A stretch of 64,000 bases of DNA from Natrarchaeobaculum aegyptiacum (GCF_002156705.1 NZ_CP019893.1:1-64000), one strand, 5' to 3'. Positions 15,955 through 25,453 are shown, counted from the stretch's first letter. Numbers and translations are program-made. The notes: generated by a model not told the origin, from the sequence alone.

Positions 15955-16575
15955 ATGGATCTAACACGACGGCGAGCACTCAAAGTGGGTGCCGGTGCGC
16001 TATCGATCACGATTGCCGGGTGTACCGCAGATTCACCAGCGGAAGCACCCGACGACGAAGACGATCTCGAGCAGACACCGGAGCAGCCAGACGAAACCGA
16101 CACTGCGGACGAATCAGCTCCAGACGAACCATCGGAGCGTGCCGACGAAGACCAGGACGAAGACGACGAGACCGACGAGGCGGTGGCTGGATCGAACCCA
16201 GAGACGCAGTCACTGGAACTGCTGGCCGAAGCGAGCGTCGACCACGATCACGCGTGCTTTCATGCCGAGTACGACGACCGAACGCCGCTCGAGGCTGGTG
16301 ATTCGGTCGAGGAATCTCCAACCGAGAGCCACACACACGTCATCTGGGATGTCACGTACGACGGCGATAGTGGATACGTTCGGTTCGATGCGGACGCACA
16401 CGCCCACGGCGGACCGATCGTCTTCTACACAGCCGGTGGTTCGGCCACCCCTGTCGACGGAACCGAACTCGTACAGGACACCGTTCCAGACGAGGACTGT
16501 AGTAAGTTGGACGAATATCTCCAGGTCGAACCCGACGACGGCCAGATCGTCCTCGAGGTGACCACCCTGGAGTGA
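15955..16575 (+). CDS. Tat lipoprotein with one HAC-x-H domain (candidate extracellular metal-binding protein)
   Basis: A 206-residue exported protein. The N-terminus has a Tat signal (LTRRRALKVG) and lipobox (ITIAGC), so it is anchored outside the membrane. An acidic, repetitive linker covers residues 25-85 or so. Residues 88-206 form a domain found five times in this window: VDHDHACFH, a D-x-R-x-x-L-x-AG turn, HTHVIWDV, GYVRFD, a His-rich DAHAHGG, VFYTAGG and a second Cys in EDC. His and acidic residues cluster in positions able to bind zinc. I recognise no described family. The in-frame ORF begins at 15763, but ATG 15955 is the only start giving a Tat signal. Confidence 0.8.
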   Translation: MDLTRRRALKVGAGALSITIAGCTADSPAEAPDDEDDLEQTPEQPDETDTADESAPDEPSERADEDQDEDDETDEAVAGSNPETQSLELLAEASVDHDHACFHAEYDDRTPLEAGDSVEESPTESHTHVIWDVTYDGDSGYVRFDADAHAHGGPIVFYTAGGSATPVDGTELVQDTVPDEDCSKLDEYLQVEPDDGQIVLEVTTLE

Positions 16576-16815
16576 CCGCTTAACTGCGGAGTCCGTCGTT
16601 GTCGTCACGACGGTCGATCGACGAGTCAGAACGCGGCTCTCCCAGCGCTCTCTGTACGGCCAGCCTCGAGAACGAGCACGTTTCGCTAGCGGTGGCTGTT
16701 CGCCCGTGTGCATCGTGGGCAGTAACTCTTCTCGAATGATAATTAGTCCAAGCCAATATTAAAAGACCTCCAAATCATAATATCTTTAAACAGTTAAAGC
16801 CACGTTGTTATTGTA
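16576..16815. promoter_or_regulatory. Intergenic region with AT-rich promoter for the 929-residue exported protein
   Basis: Within these 240 bases the last 80 are markedly AT-rich: GATAATTAG at 16738-16746, CCAATATTAAAAG at about 16753-16765, and TCATAATATC at 16775-16784. The last of these reads GATATTATGA on the other strand. A TATA element is probably included (TATCTTTAAA). The words resemble those at 14329-14344. Confidence 0.45.
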
Positions 16816-19605
16816 ATGACTCTCGATAACCAACAGGTAGGCCGGCAGACACTCAAATGTGGAGCGATCTTGCTCGTCGCACTGGTAATTGGCAGTGCCA
16901 CACTCGTCGGTGGGGTTGGTGCCGTAGGCGACGTGCCGCCCGAAGAGGCTGAGGGTCCTGAATTGCTCATCGAAACAAATGTCGATAACGATCATGCATG
17001 TACACATGACGAAGCAGACAACAGGACAGCGCTCGATGCGGGTGACTCACCCGAAGACGCACCTGTCGTAACGGACGATCACGTCATCTGGAACGTCACC
17101 ACCGACGGGGGCGAGGGATTCGTTCGGTTCGACAACACTGAGCACGAATCGTACCCTGGCCTCGACTCGTGGGTCTTCTACTACGCTGACGCTGACCTAG
17201 AGCCCACCGACGGCGAGGTTCTGGAGACTGGAGACGTGCCTGAGTGTGGCCTCGATAACTACGCCAATGTTTCCACGCCCGAAGACGGAGTGTTCGATCT
17301 GCAGATCACGAGCGATGAATACGAAGAAGTCGACGACGCTGCCGGAGAGATCAACGTCGAGGACGACATCAACGCTGACGACGAGAGCTTCGACGTGACG
17401 ACGTCGGACTACACGGAGCTCACTGACGGGGTCGTGCTCGTCGAGGACGGCCAGGATAACGGGGAAACCTACGACTCAGTCGGCGACGGGGAAACGCTCA
17501 CCGTTGACGTTGTCGACGCTGGCTTCGACCTCAACGACGGAGAGGACGTTACCGCAACGCTGTACGAAAGCGATAGTCAGGAGAACGAACTCGACACCGA
17601 CAGCACGACCGTCGAGGAGGCCGTCGGTGACGAGATCGAGGAGTTCGAAATCGTTGACCGCAGCACGGACGAAGTGGCTGCGTACGTCCACGGCGACCAC
17701 TGGCACGACGAACTGCCGCACGTCGACGAGGGAGCGGACGTCTCACTCGGTGCGAACATCGAGGATGCCGACGGTGAGGAGATCGACCTGAGCGACGAGG
17801 AATACTCGCTCGGGATCGAACTCGCCGACGAAGCTGAGGAAGATGTCGTCACCTTCCACGAGCACGGCGACCACGTCCACATCGAGGGCGAAGAGGAAGG
17901 CCACACTGAGGTCGTCTTCCAGCTCGTCCACGACGGCCACGTCGAGTACGAGACGCCCTCGATAGCGGTCGAAGTCGAACACGACGAGGACGAGACCGAG
18001 TTCGAGGAGGTCAGCACCTTCGAACTTCACCAAGACGGTGAGACAGTCGCCTCGATAGATGGAGGCGAGTGGGATGGTGAGCTTCCCGCTATCGAAGAGC
18101 CACCGTTTGATGATCGCTTTGTCGCTGTTACGCTTACTGCTACTGCTGAAGACGAGCACGGGAACGAAATTGAGCTCGGTTCCGACTCTCCCTACGAGGT
18201 CGGAGTTGAGCCTGACGACGATGCCGCTGCAGAACTGCTAAGTATTGATGAGCATGGAGACAGCGTTGTACTGGATGGTGAAGGTAGTGGCACAGCCGAT
18301 GTCACGTTCCAGATCCGCGACGCGGATGGCGTCGAGTATGAGACTCCTGTGGCGAGTGTCGATGTAGACGTGCCACCAGGGGTCAAGTTCCTTGTAGAGA
18401 CGAATGTCGACCACGGCCATGCTGCAACCCACGGGCTATACGATGGGCGGACGGCGCTCGACGCTGGTGCTGCACCCGGTGACGGCCCAGTGCTAGTGGA
18501 TGATCACGTCATCTGGAACGTCACATATGACGGGACTGCAGGCTACGTCACGTACGACAGTGACGGACACGATATTTATCCTGGCCTCGACTCGTGGGTC
18601 TTCTATATCGCTGACGGCGAAGCAGAACCCGTTAACGCAGAGGTTCTCGAACGCGGTGAAGTTGAGGGGGTTGAAACCGATACTCTCGAAGAATATATTA
18701 AGGTTGAAACGCCAGACGATGGGACGATCGACTTCCAAGTCAGCAGGGACCTTTCGGCGAACAGTACCACTACAGAGAACGAGTTCGCGGGTATCGTTGC
18801 TGACGACGAGCCGTTGCCGGTCGCTGCTGACGGACTCACCGATGCGGATGGAGCCACTATCGATGACGACGAGGCAACGGTTCAACTAGTTCGCGACGGG
18901 ACGGTACTCGCTCAAACGCACGGCGTGTCGATCGACGACGGCGAAATCTCCGACGCGACGATCGACACCGAAGCGATCGCCGACGACGTCGAACCCGGAC
19001 CGGCGACGGTCGAGATTGCGGGAGTCGAGACCGAGACCGAGGCGCAGGTCGAACTCGTCCACGAAGCGCACTCCCTCGAAAACGGATTCACCACCACATC
19101 GCTGCCACAGCCGGCGGCCCTACACACCGAATCGGTTGACACGATCGAGTGGTGGGACACTGACAACCAGAGTTACGTCAGTCTCGGAGCACAGTACGGC
19201 GACGGTGACACCATCGCTAACCCGGATGACATGCACCGCGGACTGTACATTGGGGCAGCAGATGATGCGAGACTCGGGTACGAATTCGAGACCGATAGCA
19301 AACCAGCCCCGGGTGACGCCCACCTCTCCAACGGATGGCACCTCGCGAGTTCCAACTTCGCAGTCGGTGAGGACGATGGGACTCGAACCCTCGAGAAGGA
19401 CCTGGTGAACGTCGATCCGGCTGCCGACGGTGTCACGGTCTTCGACTACGAGCAGCGGACACAGCTAGACCCATCGGCATCGATCGCTGGATTTGACACG
19501 TACTGGGTGTACGTCGATGATCCCGAGCGAACCGACCGTGGGATCGTCAGACCGAACTACGATCCAGTTGACCGGTCGGATATTCTCCACGGAACGGACG
19601 AATAA
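16816..19605 (+). CDS. Large exported protein with two HAC-x-H domains and two HWH-type beta domains
   Basis: 929 residues with a Sec-type signal peptide (CGAILLVALVIGSATLVGG). Order: HAC-x-H domain (about 48-163), an acidic domain (165-270), an HWH domain (275-390) with HGDHWHDELP, HEHGDHVHIEG and LVHDGHVEYETP, then a second HWH-type domain (395-520) in which most His are lost. A second HAC-x-H domain (523-643) follows, but with Ala in place of the first Cys. The rest is a C-terminal beta-rich region (about 700-929). The HWH domain also occurs inside ZnuA at 47904-49298. Most likely secreted or loosely attached and metal-binding. No C-terminal anchor or catalytic motif is seen. The next gene starts 30 bases downstream and is probably co-transcribed. 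Confidence 0.8.
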   Translation: MTLDNQQVGRQTLKCGAILLVALVIGSATLVGGVGAVGDVPPEEAEGPELLIETNVDNDHACTHDEADNRTALDAGDSPEDAPVVTDDHVIWNVTTDGGEGFVRFDNTEHESYPGLDSWVFYYADADLEPTDGEVLETGDVPECGLDNYANVSTPEDGVFDLQITSDEYEEVDDAAGEINVEDDINADDESFDVTTSDYTELTDGVVLVEDGQDNGETYDSVGDGETLTVDVVDAGFDLNDGEDVTATLYESDSQENELDTDSTTVEEAVGDEIEEFEIVDRSTDEVAAYVHGDHWHDELPHVDEGADVSLGANIEDADGEEIDLSDEEYSLGIELADEAEEDVVTFHEHGDHVHIEGEEEGHTEVVFQLVHDGHVEYETPSIAVEVEHDEDETEFEEVSTFELHQDGETVASIDGGEWDGELPAIEEPPFDDRFVAVTLTATAEDEHGNEIELGSDSPYEVGVEPDDDAAAELLSIDEHGDSVVLDGEGSGTADVTFQIRDADGVEYETPVASVDVDVPPGVKFLVETNVDHGHAATHGLYDGRTALDAGAAPGDGPVLVDDHVIWNVTYDGTAGYVTYDSDGHDIYPGLDSWVFYIADGEAEPVNAEVLERGEVEGVETDTLEEYIKVETPDDGTIDFQVSRDLSANSTTTENEFAGIVADDEPLPVAADGLTDADGATIDDDEATVQLVRDGTVLAQTHGVSIDDGEISDATIDTEAIADDVEPGPATVEIAGVETETEAQVELVHEAHSLENGFTTTSLPQPAALHTESVDTIEWWDTDNQSYVSLGAQYGDGDTIANPDDMHRGLYIGAADDARLGYEFETDSKPAPGDAHLSNGWHLASSNFAVGEDDGTRTLEKDLVNVDPAADGVTVFDYEQRTQLDPSASIAGFDTYWVYVDDPERTDRGIVRPNYDPVDRSDILHGTDE

Positions 19606-19635
19606 ACTGACCGAAAGTCCATAACTCACATTTTC

Positions 19636-21390
19636 ATGAAATACTTCAGATTACTCGTCATTGCAATCGTTGTCGGATTCGTAGCCACAGCTGGTGGTAT
19701 GACTGTTGCAGCCGCACAGGGCGATCCACCGGGCCCACCGGCAAGTTTCTACGGTGAAGCCGTCGATGAAGATGGGAATGCTGCAGACAGTGGGACGACG
19801 ATCGTTGCTGTCGTTGAGGGAGAGGTTGAGGGGCAAATTGCCGTCGAAACCGCAGGTGAGTACGGTGGCCCCGATGCCTTCGACGAAAAACTGAGTCTAG
19901 ATAGCGCTGCGGGGAATGAAGTATCGTTCCGCGTCGAAGATGCATCAGGTCCGGCAGCGCTCGAGGATCCAGTCGATTTAGCGCCCGGACTGAGCGAACA
20001 AGACCTCACGTTCCCTGCCGGGACGTTCGACGACAGCCCGGACAATGGGGATGATGGAAACGGCGGTAGCGGCGACGACGGCGATGATACAGATGTCGGC
20101 TCCGGAACTGTCGAGTTCCTCATCGAAACAGACATCGATAACGATCACGCATGCACTCATGGGGAATACGACGAGCGCACACCGCTCGAAGCGGGCAACT
20201 CACCTGACGATGCACCCGTGGTTGTAAAAGATCACGTCATCTGGGAGGTCACCTACGAGGGTGACGAGGGATACATCCGGTTCGATAACAACGAGCACGA
20301 TGTGTACCCTGGCCTCGACTCGTGGGTCTTCTATCAGGCCGGTGCCGACCTGTCGCCCACCGACGGAACCGTTCTCGAAACTGGAGACGTGGATGAGTGT
20401 CCATCGCTTGACGGATACATGGAGGTCGAGACACCATCCGACGGAGTCTTCGATATCGAAGTTACCGAAGACGGCGACGTCACAGGACCGGCCAGCGGTC
20501 GAGAAGACGATCAAGAAGAGGAAGACGAGGAAGACGAGGAAGAAGACGAGACGGATGACGAGGAAGTCACCGTCGAAGATGTGGTTGAGACGGTCGACGA
20601 GGCTGAACCAGATGGTAAAGCAGAAATCGAGATCGATGAAGATGCTGACGGGAGTGACGAAAATATCACTGTCGGCACCGGTGATGAAACCGAGAGTGTC
20701 GAAGAGATTGTACTTGCGGATTACGTGGAGTCGGTGAGCATCGAGGAGTACACCGAGAACGACGAAGTCGTCGAAACCACGACAGCGTCAATCAAACAGT
20801 ACCTCACCGAAAATATCCAAAAGGACGTGGAGGAGGATGGCGAAGAGACAGATGCCGATGACAATGCTACTGCAGACGTCGACACGCCTGAGGTAACTGT
20901 TAGCACCGTCGCCCGAATCACCGTCGGTGACGATGGCGGGGAAGACACACCTGCGGCAGTCACGATGAGTGTCGCTGCTGACGATATTAACGAGTCCGAA
21001 CAGACGAGTATCTTCCACCAGACCGATGGTGGCTGGGAAGAGTTGCCAACTGAGGTCAAAGAAGAAACTGACGAAAAGGTCGTCTTCAGCGGTGAAACCA
21101 GCGGCTTCTCACTGTTCGCCGTCGCCGAGGTCGAGGGCGAACATGAAGAGGACACTGAATCAGACCCGGATTCTGAACCGGACTCCCAGCCGGACCCAGA
21201 TCCTGAACCGGACTCTCAACTCGAGCCTGAGACCGAACCCGAAGGCGAAGGGGACAGTGACTCGGTCGAGGAATCCGATGACTCTATACCCGGATTTGGG
21301 ATGATAACCGCAGTTGGTGTGCTTCTTGGAGCGATTGTCGCCCGCCTTGGATGGCGTCCAGGAGATCTGGGGCAGCAGAACAGGAATTAG
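19636..21390 (+). CDS. PGF-CTERM surface protein with one HAC-x-H domain
   Basis: 584 residues. A Sec signal peptide (LLVIAIVVGFVATAGG) is followed by a short beta domain (about 30-130). Then come an acidic Gly/Asp linker, a HAC-x-H domain (160-275: DIDNDHACTH, DHVIWEV, GYIRFD, YPGLDSWVFY, DEC), a poly-Glu/Asp stretch, a PGF-pre-PGF-type domain (about 350-510, with GETSGFSLFAVAE), and a Pro/Glu/Asp spacer. The C-terminus is PGF-x-hydrophobic-Arg (PGF at about residue 552), the archaeosortase recognition and lipid-anchoring tail. So it displays a putative metal-binding domain on the cell surface. It follows the 929-residue protein after 30 bases. Confidence 0.83.
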   Translation: MKYFRLLVIAIVVGFVATAGGMTVAAAQGDPPGPPASFYGEAVDEDGNAADSGTTIVAVVEGEVEGQIAVETAGEYGGPDAFDEKLSLDSAAGNEVSFRVEDASGPAALEDPVDLAPGLSEQDLTFPAGTFDDSPDNGDDGNGGSGDDGDDTDVGSGTVEFLIETDIDNDHACTHGEYDERTPLEAGNSPDDAPVVVKDHVIWEVTYEGDEGYIRFDNNEHDVYPGLDSWVFYQAGADLSPTDGTVLETGDVDECPSLDGYMEVETPSDGVFDIEVTEDGDVTGPASGREDDQEEEDEEDEEEDETDDEEVTVEDVVETVDEAEPDGKAEIEIDEDADGSDENITVGTGDETESVEEIVLADYVESVSIEEYTENDEVVETTTASIKQYLTENIQKDVEEDGEETDADDNATADVDTPEVTVSTVARITVGDDGGEDTPAAVTMSVAADDINESEQTSIFHQTDGGWEELPTEVKEETDEKVVFSGETSGFSLFAVAEVEGEHEEDTESDPDSEPDSQPDPDPEPDSQLEPETEPEGEGDSDSVEESDDSIPGFGMITAVGVLLGAIVARLGWRPGDLGQQNRN

Positions 21391-21710
21391 AGTGTTCTAA
21401 ATTCTACAATCGTTTATCACTTGCAGTTTATACGTAATATGTATTTCACTACTCGAGTTTAGCAACTGCGCCGGATTCGAACGGTCAGTATCGTCACACA
21501 GTGAGTATACCGGGACCAACAAATCGGCATTTACCGAAGTCGGAACACAGGGTCAGGTAGACCACGAATCCGTCGAAAACAGGAGGTCCGAGCAGACTGG
21601 GACAGTGAATCTGCGTCTCGAATTGATGAACGTGACGCGCCCGACGGACGTGACGGTCCGGCAGCCGGGTCTGGCAATTCGACGGTTCTGTGGCGTTACT
21701 CGCGGTTGTA
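21391..21710. other. Non-coding flank between the surface protein and the insertion sequence
   Basis: About 320 bases. The first 70 are AT-rich and may hold the transcript end. The remainder has roughly average composition, and an open frame without a start codon runs into the IS end. I see no homology to anything and no promoter. It could be the remnant of sequence interrupted by the IS. Confidence 0.35.
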
Positions 21711-21768
21711 CCCGTCCAACTCGCCCGACAGCGATCGGTGAGCTAGTAGCTTCCCAAGCGTCGAGTGA

Positions 21769-22476
21769 CTAGTTCTCGGCCTCTTCGAGAGTCGGATAGA
21801 GTCGGTGTAGTTTCGTTCGAGCGTCCTCGTTTCTGAATTGCCAGTTGATCGTGACATCGACCTCATTGCGCTCGGCTTCCCACGCAGCGACCTCCGACTG
21901 GAGGGTCGCTGCGTCGGGAATGCGGCGGTTGAGACACTGGCTCTGGAGTGAACTCCAGACGAGTTCGGCCATATTCAGCCAGCTGCCGTGCGTGGGCGTG
22001 TAGTAGAACTCGAACCGGTCGAGATACTCGCGTGCTGTTTCGGGCGGGAAGAACCGATAGAACGCGGCGGGATTGTGCGTGCTGAGGTTGTCCAGGACTA
22101 CCCGGATGCGGTCTGCATCCGGGTAGTCGTTAGCGATCGCTACCATGCAGTCGATCCACTCGGACGTTCGTCGGCGTTCCGTCACGTGAAGGCGACACTG
22201 GCCGGTCAACGGCTCAGTCGCAACGTGGAGCATCCGGGTTCCGTTGCGTTCGTAGTGATGATCTGTTCGAGCGACCGCTCCTGGTGACGCCGGGAGCGGG
22301 TCGCGGACCTGCTTGCGAAGTTCCTTGCTGGACTCGTCGAAACAGACGACTGGACGGCTCTCGTCGTATGGTTCTTCGTACAGCGAAAGGATCGTTTCCA
22401 TCCGATAGACGAACTCGGCGTTCTCTTTGGGTGGAATCAGCCAGTACTCAGAGCGGTGTGGCTTCAGGTCGTTTTT
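21769..22476 (-). CDS. IS630 family transposase, C-terminal catalytic reading frame (DDE)
   Basis: This frame continues the transposase after the A-run (NDLKPHRSEYWLIPPKENAEFVYRM by frame reading). The three catalytic acidic residues are visible: Asp in VVCFDESS, Asp in RVVLDNLSTH, and Glu in GSWLNMAELVWSSLQ. About 235 residues in total. The first ATG in this frame is at 22401, too late for a complete domain, which supports production by frameshifting from the upstream frame. Catalytic residues and length are intact, so it is likely recent. Confidence 0.85.
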   Translation of the reverse strand, partial: KNDLKPHRSEYWLIPPKENAEFVYRMETILSLYEEPYDESRPVVCFDESSKELRKQVRDPLPASPGAVARTDHHYERNGTRMLHVATEPLTGQCRLHVTERRRTSEWIDCMVAIANDYPDADRIRVVLDNLSTHNPAAFYRFFPPETAREYLDRFEFYYTPTHGSWLNMAELVWSSLQSQCLNRRIPDAATLQSEVAAWEAERNEVDVTINWQFRNEDARTKLHRLYPTLEEAEN

Positions 22477-22900
22477 TTAGACGCTGGCGGACAGCTTCCT
22501 CGGAGATCGAGTCGAACTCGATCTCCTCGAGAGTAACAAGACGATCGGCGAGCAGGGCGTACGTCCAGCGCGTGCGGCCGTCCGGTGGCTCTGAGCAGGC
22601 AAGTGCAACGAGGTGAGCTTCGGCTCGGCCGTCGAGTTTCGGCTCGTAGTCACGATCGGGCTTGCGGCGATGAATCGCCGCAATCCCTCGCTCGGTGTAC
22701 GCTTTGCGCGCCCGATGGGGTGTCCCGACCGAACAGCCGACGTGCTCACAGATGGCCGCATCTGTGAGCCCGTCGTCAGCCTTCAGAAGGATCCGTGCAC
22801 GGGTGATGTCCTCTGCTCGGTGTGTGCCCTTCGTAACGAACTCCTCGAGTTCAGCACGTTCTTCGTCAGAAAGATCGACAGTGTACTTCTTTCGGCTCAT
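22448..22900 (-). CDS. IS630 family transposase, N-terminal (DNA-binding) reading frame
   Basis: A 150-residue first frame with helix-turn-helix segments (LTDAAICEHVGCSVGTPHRARKAYTERG) typical of the Tc1/IS630 DNA-binding half, followed by the linker toward the catalytic domain (RWTYALLADRL and ISEEAVRQRLKK). At 22472-22478 the coding strand has seven A's. In the zero frame translation ends 10 codons later. Reading one base fewer at this tract joins it to the catalytic frame. IS630 elements often use slippage at such A-runs, so the two frames may still make one active protein, but an inactivating insertion is also possible. Confidence 0.85.
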   Translation of the reverse strand: MSRKKYTVDLSDEERAELEEFVTKGTHRAEDITRARILLKADDGLTDAAICEHVGCSVGTPHRARKAYTERGIAAIHRRKPDRDYEPKLDGRAEAHLVALACSEPPDGRTRWTYALLADRLVTLEEIEFDSISEEAVRQRLKKRPEATPL

Positions 22901-23096
22901 TCCTATAGATACGTGCCCAGAGGATATAACCTAGCTGTCCACGGTTGGGACGGTACTAGCAGACAACTAATTTGGTGGCTGGCTCCCCACCGATATCTCG
23001 CAGGTCGTGACTGGTGTGGAACTGCCGTGACCAGTGAGTTCGCGGGTTGAGACAGGCAGTGGCGACACGAGGGGGATCGAGATGTGATCGTCGAGC

Positions 23097-24158
23097 TCAC
23101 TCTGTGAGTGACACCGGCTGGCTGGCCTCGCTCGAGCGGTAGATAGCGTCGATGACGCGCTGGACGGTGAGCGCCTGTTCGACGCTCTCGTCGATCCCTT
23201 CATCGCGCGTGACGTGGTCGAAGAAGGTCTCGAGTTCGGCCCGGTGGGTGTCGTTCTCCCGGGCGTCGATACTGGTATCGACGAGGTGGTTCGTCCCGGC
23301 GTCGCTCGCCGAGTAGAATCGCAGATCGCCTTCGAGCAGGTCGAACGTCGCCGCCGATTCGGTGCCGTGGACGACGAACTCGTGGGACGTGGGGCGGTTG
23401 GTGGCCCACGCGACCTCGAGGCTGACGGATCGATCGTCACTACAGCGGATGAACGCACTCGCCGAGTCGTCGACGTCGAACCCCGCCGGACCGGCGTCGT
23501 CTGCCCACATCTCGAGGTAGGCGTAGTCCTCGCGTGCACCGAAGAGGCTGCGCGTGACGCCGACGACGTCCTCGACGTCAGGGTACTCGAGGAGGTACAG
23601 CGCCAGGTCGATGGCGTGGACACCGAGGTCGATGAGCGCGCCACCACCGGCGATTCCCTGGCGGGTAAACCACGTTCCGCGGCCGGGGATCCCGCGCCGT
23701 CGGACGTAATTGGCTTCGACGTGGGTGACCGTCCCGAGGTCGCCGCTGGCGATGCGTTCGGTGATGATCTCGACGGTGTTTGCGAATCGGTTGTTGAATC
23801 CGACCATCCCACAGGCATCGGACTCTCGCGCGGCTTCGACGATTCGTTCGGCACTCGTTGGCGTGTGTGCCAGTGGTTTCTCGAGGAGAACGTGGAGGTC
23901 TCGTTCGAAGGCTGCGACGGCGTATCGTTCGTGGTATCGATTCGGCGTCGTGACGATGACGGCGTCGACCGCGTCGTACAGCGCCTCGTGGTCCTCGTAC
24001 ACTTCGACGTCGTATCGTCGGGAAAAGCGGCGTCTTGCCTCGGCGGCAACGTCCATGCCGCCGACCAGGGGAACCCCGAGGTCGAGCAATCGCTCCGCGT
24101 GGTACTGGCCGATGTTTCCGAGGCCGACGATGCCGGTTCTGACGTCGCGTCGTTCCAT
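23097..24158 (-). CDS. Gfo/Idh/MocA family oxidoreductase
   Basis: 353 residues. An N-terminal Rossmann domain starts RTGIVGLGNIGQYHAERL (GxGxxG), with the family EKP motif in LEKPLAHT where the Lys acts in catalysis, followed by the C-terminal alpha/beta substrate domain with GIPGRGTWFTRQGIAGGGALIDLGVHAIDL. These enzymes oxidise or reduce sugars and cyclitols such as inositol with NAD(P). It lies 92 bases after a sugar-type ABC ATPase gene on the same strand, implying the imported sugar or polyol is its substrate. ATG 24158 was chosen over 24179 because the conserved MERRDVRTGIVG start begins there. The substrate is not determinable. Confidence 0.9.
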   Translation of the reverse strand: MERRDVRTGIVGLGNIGQYHAERLLDLGVPLVGGMDVAAEARRRFSRRYDVEVYEDHEALYDAVDAVIVTTPNRYHERYAVAAFERDLHVLLEKPLAHTPTSAERIVEAARESDACGMVGFNNRFANTVEIITERIASGDLGTVTHVEANYVRRRGIPGRGTWFTRQGIAGGGALIDLGVHAIDLALYLLEYPDVEDVVGVTRSLFGAREDYAYLEMWADDAGPAGFDVDDSASAFIRCSDDRSVSLEVAWATNRPTSHEFVVHGTESAATFDLLEGDLRFYSASDAGTNHLVDTSIDARENDTHRAELETFFDHVTRDEGIDESVEQALTVQRVIDAIYRSSEASQPVSLTE

Positions 24159-24250
24159 ATCCCTTGGTCCCCCGATCACGCACGATATATTGATGTTCGC
24201 TATATCAAATTAGGAGTGCAACCCTTTCCCTCCATCGCCTCCGGACGGAA

Positions 24251-25447
24251 TTACTCGGCCTCCGTTGGTGGTGGACCGGAGGCCTGGTCCGATCGATCGG
24301 TGACGCCGTGTGCCAGCGCGTCTCCGGTTTCGGCGTCGAACAGGTGGATCTTCGAGCGATCGAGGACCACCTCCACGGACTGATTCTCGCTCACGTCGGT
24401 GTCCGGCGTGACGCTCATGAGCAACTGGTCTTCGGCCGTGGCCGGATCGTCGGCCATCGACCGGTCGGCCTCCTCGGCCAGGAGCACGTAGACGAACATC
24501 TCGTCGCCCATCGGCTCGATGACGTCGGCCCGGCCCTCGATCGGATCGGTGACCGACGACAGCGAGTCGGCACCGCTCACGAGGTGGACGTCCTCGGGAC
24601 GGATGCCGAGCGTGATCCGATCACCGTCGGAGATGTCACCGAGAGTGGTCAGATCGAGATCGGGGTCGACGGCGACGTCGACGTGAGGGAGTTCGATTCC
24701 GTCGGGTCCGAGGTCCCCCTCGAAGAAGTTCATCGACGGCGAGCCGATGAAGCCAGCGACGAACCGGTTCGCCGGCTCGTTGTAGCACTCGAGTGGCGGG
24801 GCGATCTGCTGGAGTCGCCCCTCGTTCAGGACGGCGATGCGGTCGGACATCGTCATCGCCTCGGCCTGGTCGTGGGTGACGTAGATGATCGTGGTCCCGA
24901 GCTGGCGGTGGAGTCGCTGGAGTTCGGTGCGCATGTGGACTCGGAGTTTGGCGTCTAAGTTCGCAAGCGGTTCGTCCATCAGGAAGACGTCCGGATTGCG
25001 GACGATCGCCCGGGCGATCGCAACCCGCTGTCGTTGACCGCCGGATAACTCGTCGGGCATCCGCTCGAGCATTCCTTCGAGCTGGACGATCTCTGCGGCG
25101 CGTTCGACGCGGCGGCGAACCTCCTCGTCGTCGTAGCTGCGCAACTGCAGGCCGAAGGAGACGTTGTCGTAGACGTCCATGTGGGGAAACAGCGCGATGT
25201 TCTGGAAGACCATCGCGACGCCCCTGTCTTTGGGTGCGAGGGTCGTGACGTCGTCGTCGCCGATGAATACCGACCCCGAAGTGGGTTTGGTGAGGCCGGC
25301 GACCGTCTCCATCGTCGTCGACTTCCCACAGCCCGAGGGGCCGACGAACGTGACGAACTCGCCGTCTTCGACCTCGAGGCTGACGTCGTCGACGGCGGTG
25401 GTGTCCTCGTAGCGTTTCGTGACGTTCTCGAGTGTGACGCGTGCCAT
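24251..25447 (-). CDS. ABC transporter ATPase of the MalK/UgpC/MsmX type
   Basis: 398 residues. Walker A is GPSGCGKST, the Q-loop and signature ELSGGQRQRVAIARAIV follow, and Walker B is VFLMDEPLANLDA. A C-terminal OB-type regulatory domain (about 240-398, with GIRPEDVHL) is typical of carbohydrate importers. It energises the two permeases encoded immediately upstream in the same operon (6-base gap). The EEADRSMADDPATAEDQL stretch in the C-terminal domain is an acidic insertion common in haloarchaea. Substrate is probably a sugar, polyol or glycerol derivative. Confidence 0.93.
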   Translation of the reverse strand: MARVTLENVTKRYEDTTAVDDVSLEVEDGEFVTFVGPSGCGKSTTMETVAGLTKPTSGSVFIGDDDVTTLAPKDRGVAMVFQNIALFPHMDVYDNVSFGLQLRSYDDEEVRRRVERAAEIVQLEGMLERMPDELSGGQRQRVAIARAIVRNPDVFLMDEPLANLDAKLRVHMRTELQRLHRQLGTTIIYVTHDQAEAMTMSDRIAVLNEGRLQQIAPPLECYNEPANRFVAGFIGSPSMNFFEGDLGPDGIELPHVDVAVDPDLDLTTLGDISDGDRITLGIRPEDVHLVSGADSLSSVTDPIEGRADVIEPMGDEMFVYVLLAEEADRSMADDPATAEDQLLMSVTPDTDVSENQSVEVVLDRSKIHLFDAETGDALAHGVTDRSDQASGPPPTEAE

Positions 25448-25453
25448 GGTGAG

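Larger units (their letters stand above)
21711..22953 (-). mobile_element. IS630-type insertion sequence
   Basis: About 1,243 bases bounded by TA dinucleotides (21709-21710 and 22954-22955), as expected for the TA target duplication of IS630 elements. The left end begins CCCGTCCAACTCGCCCGACAGC and the right end, read inward, begins CCGTCCCAACCGTGGACAGC, forming imperfect terminal inverted repeats. It contains a two-frame DDE transposase on the minus strand. Boundaries are judged by eye. Confidence 0.75.

Noticed and set aside
21769-23097. IS interrupting the oxidoreductase or surface-protein gene
   Set aside because: Both neighbouring genes are complete, with normal ends outside the TA-bounded element.
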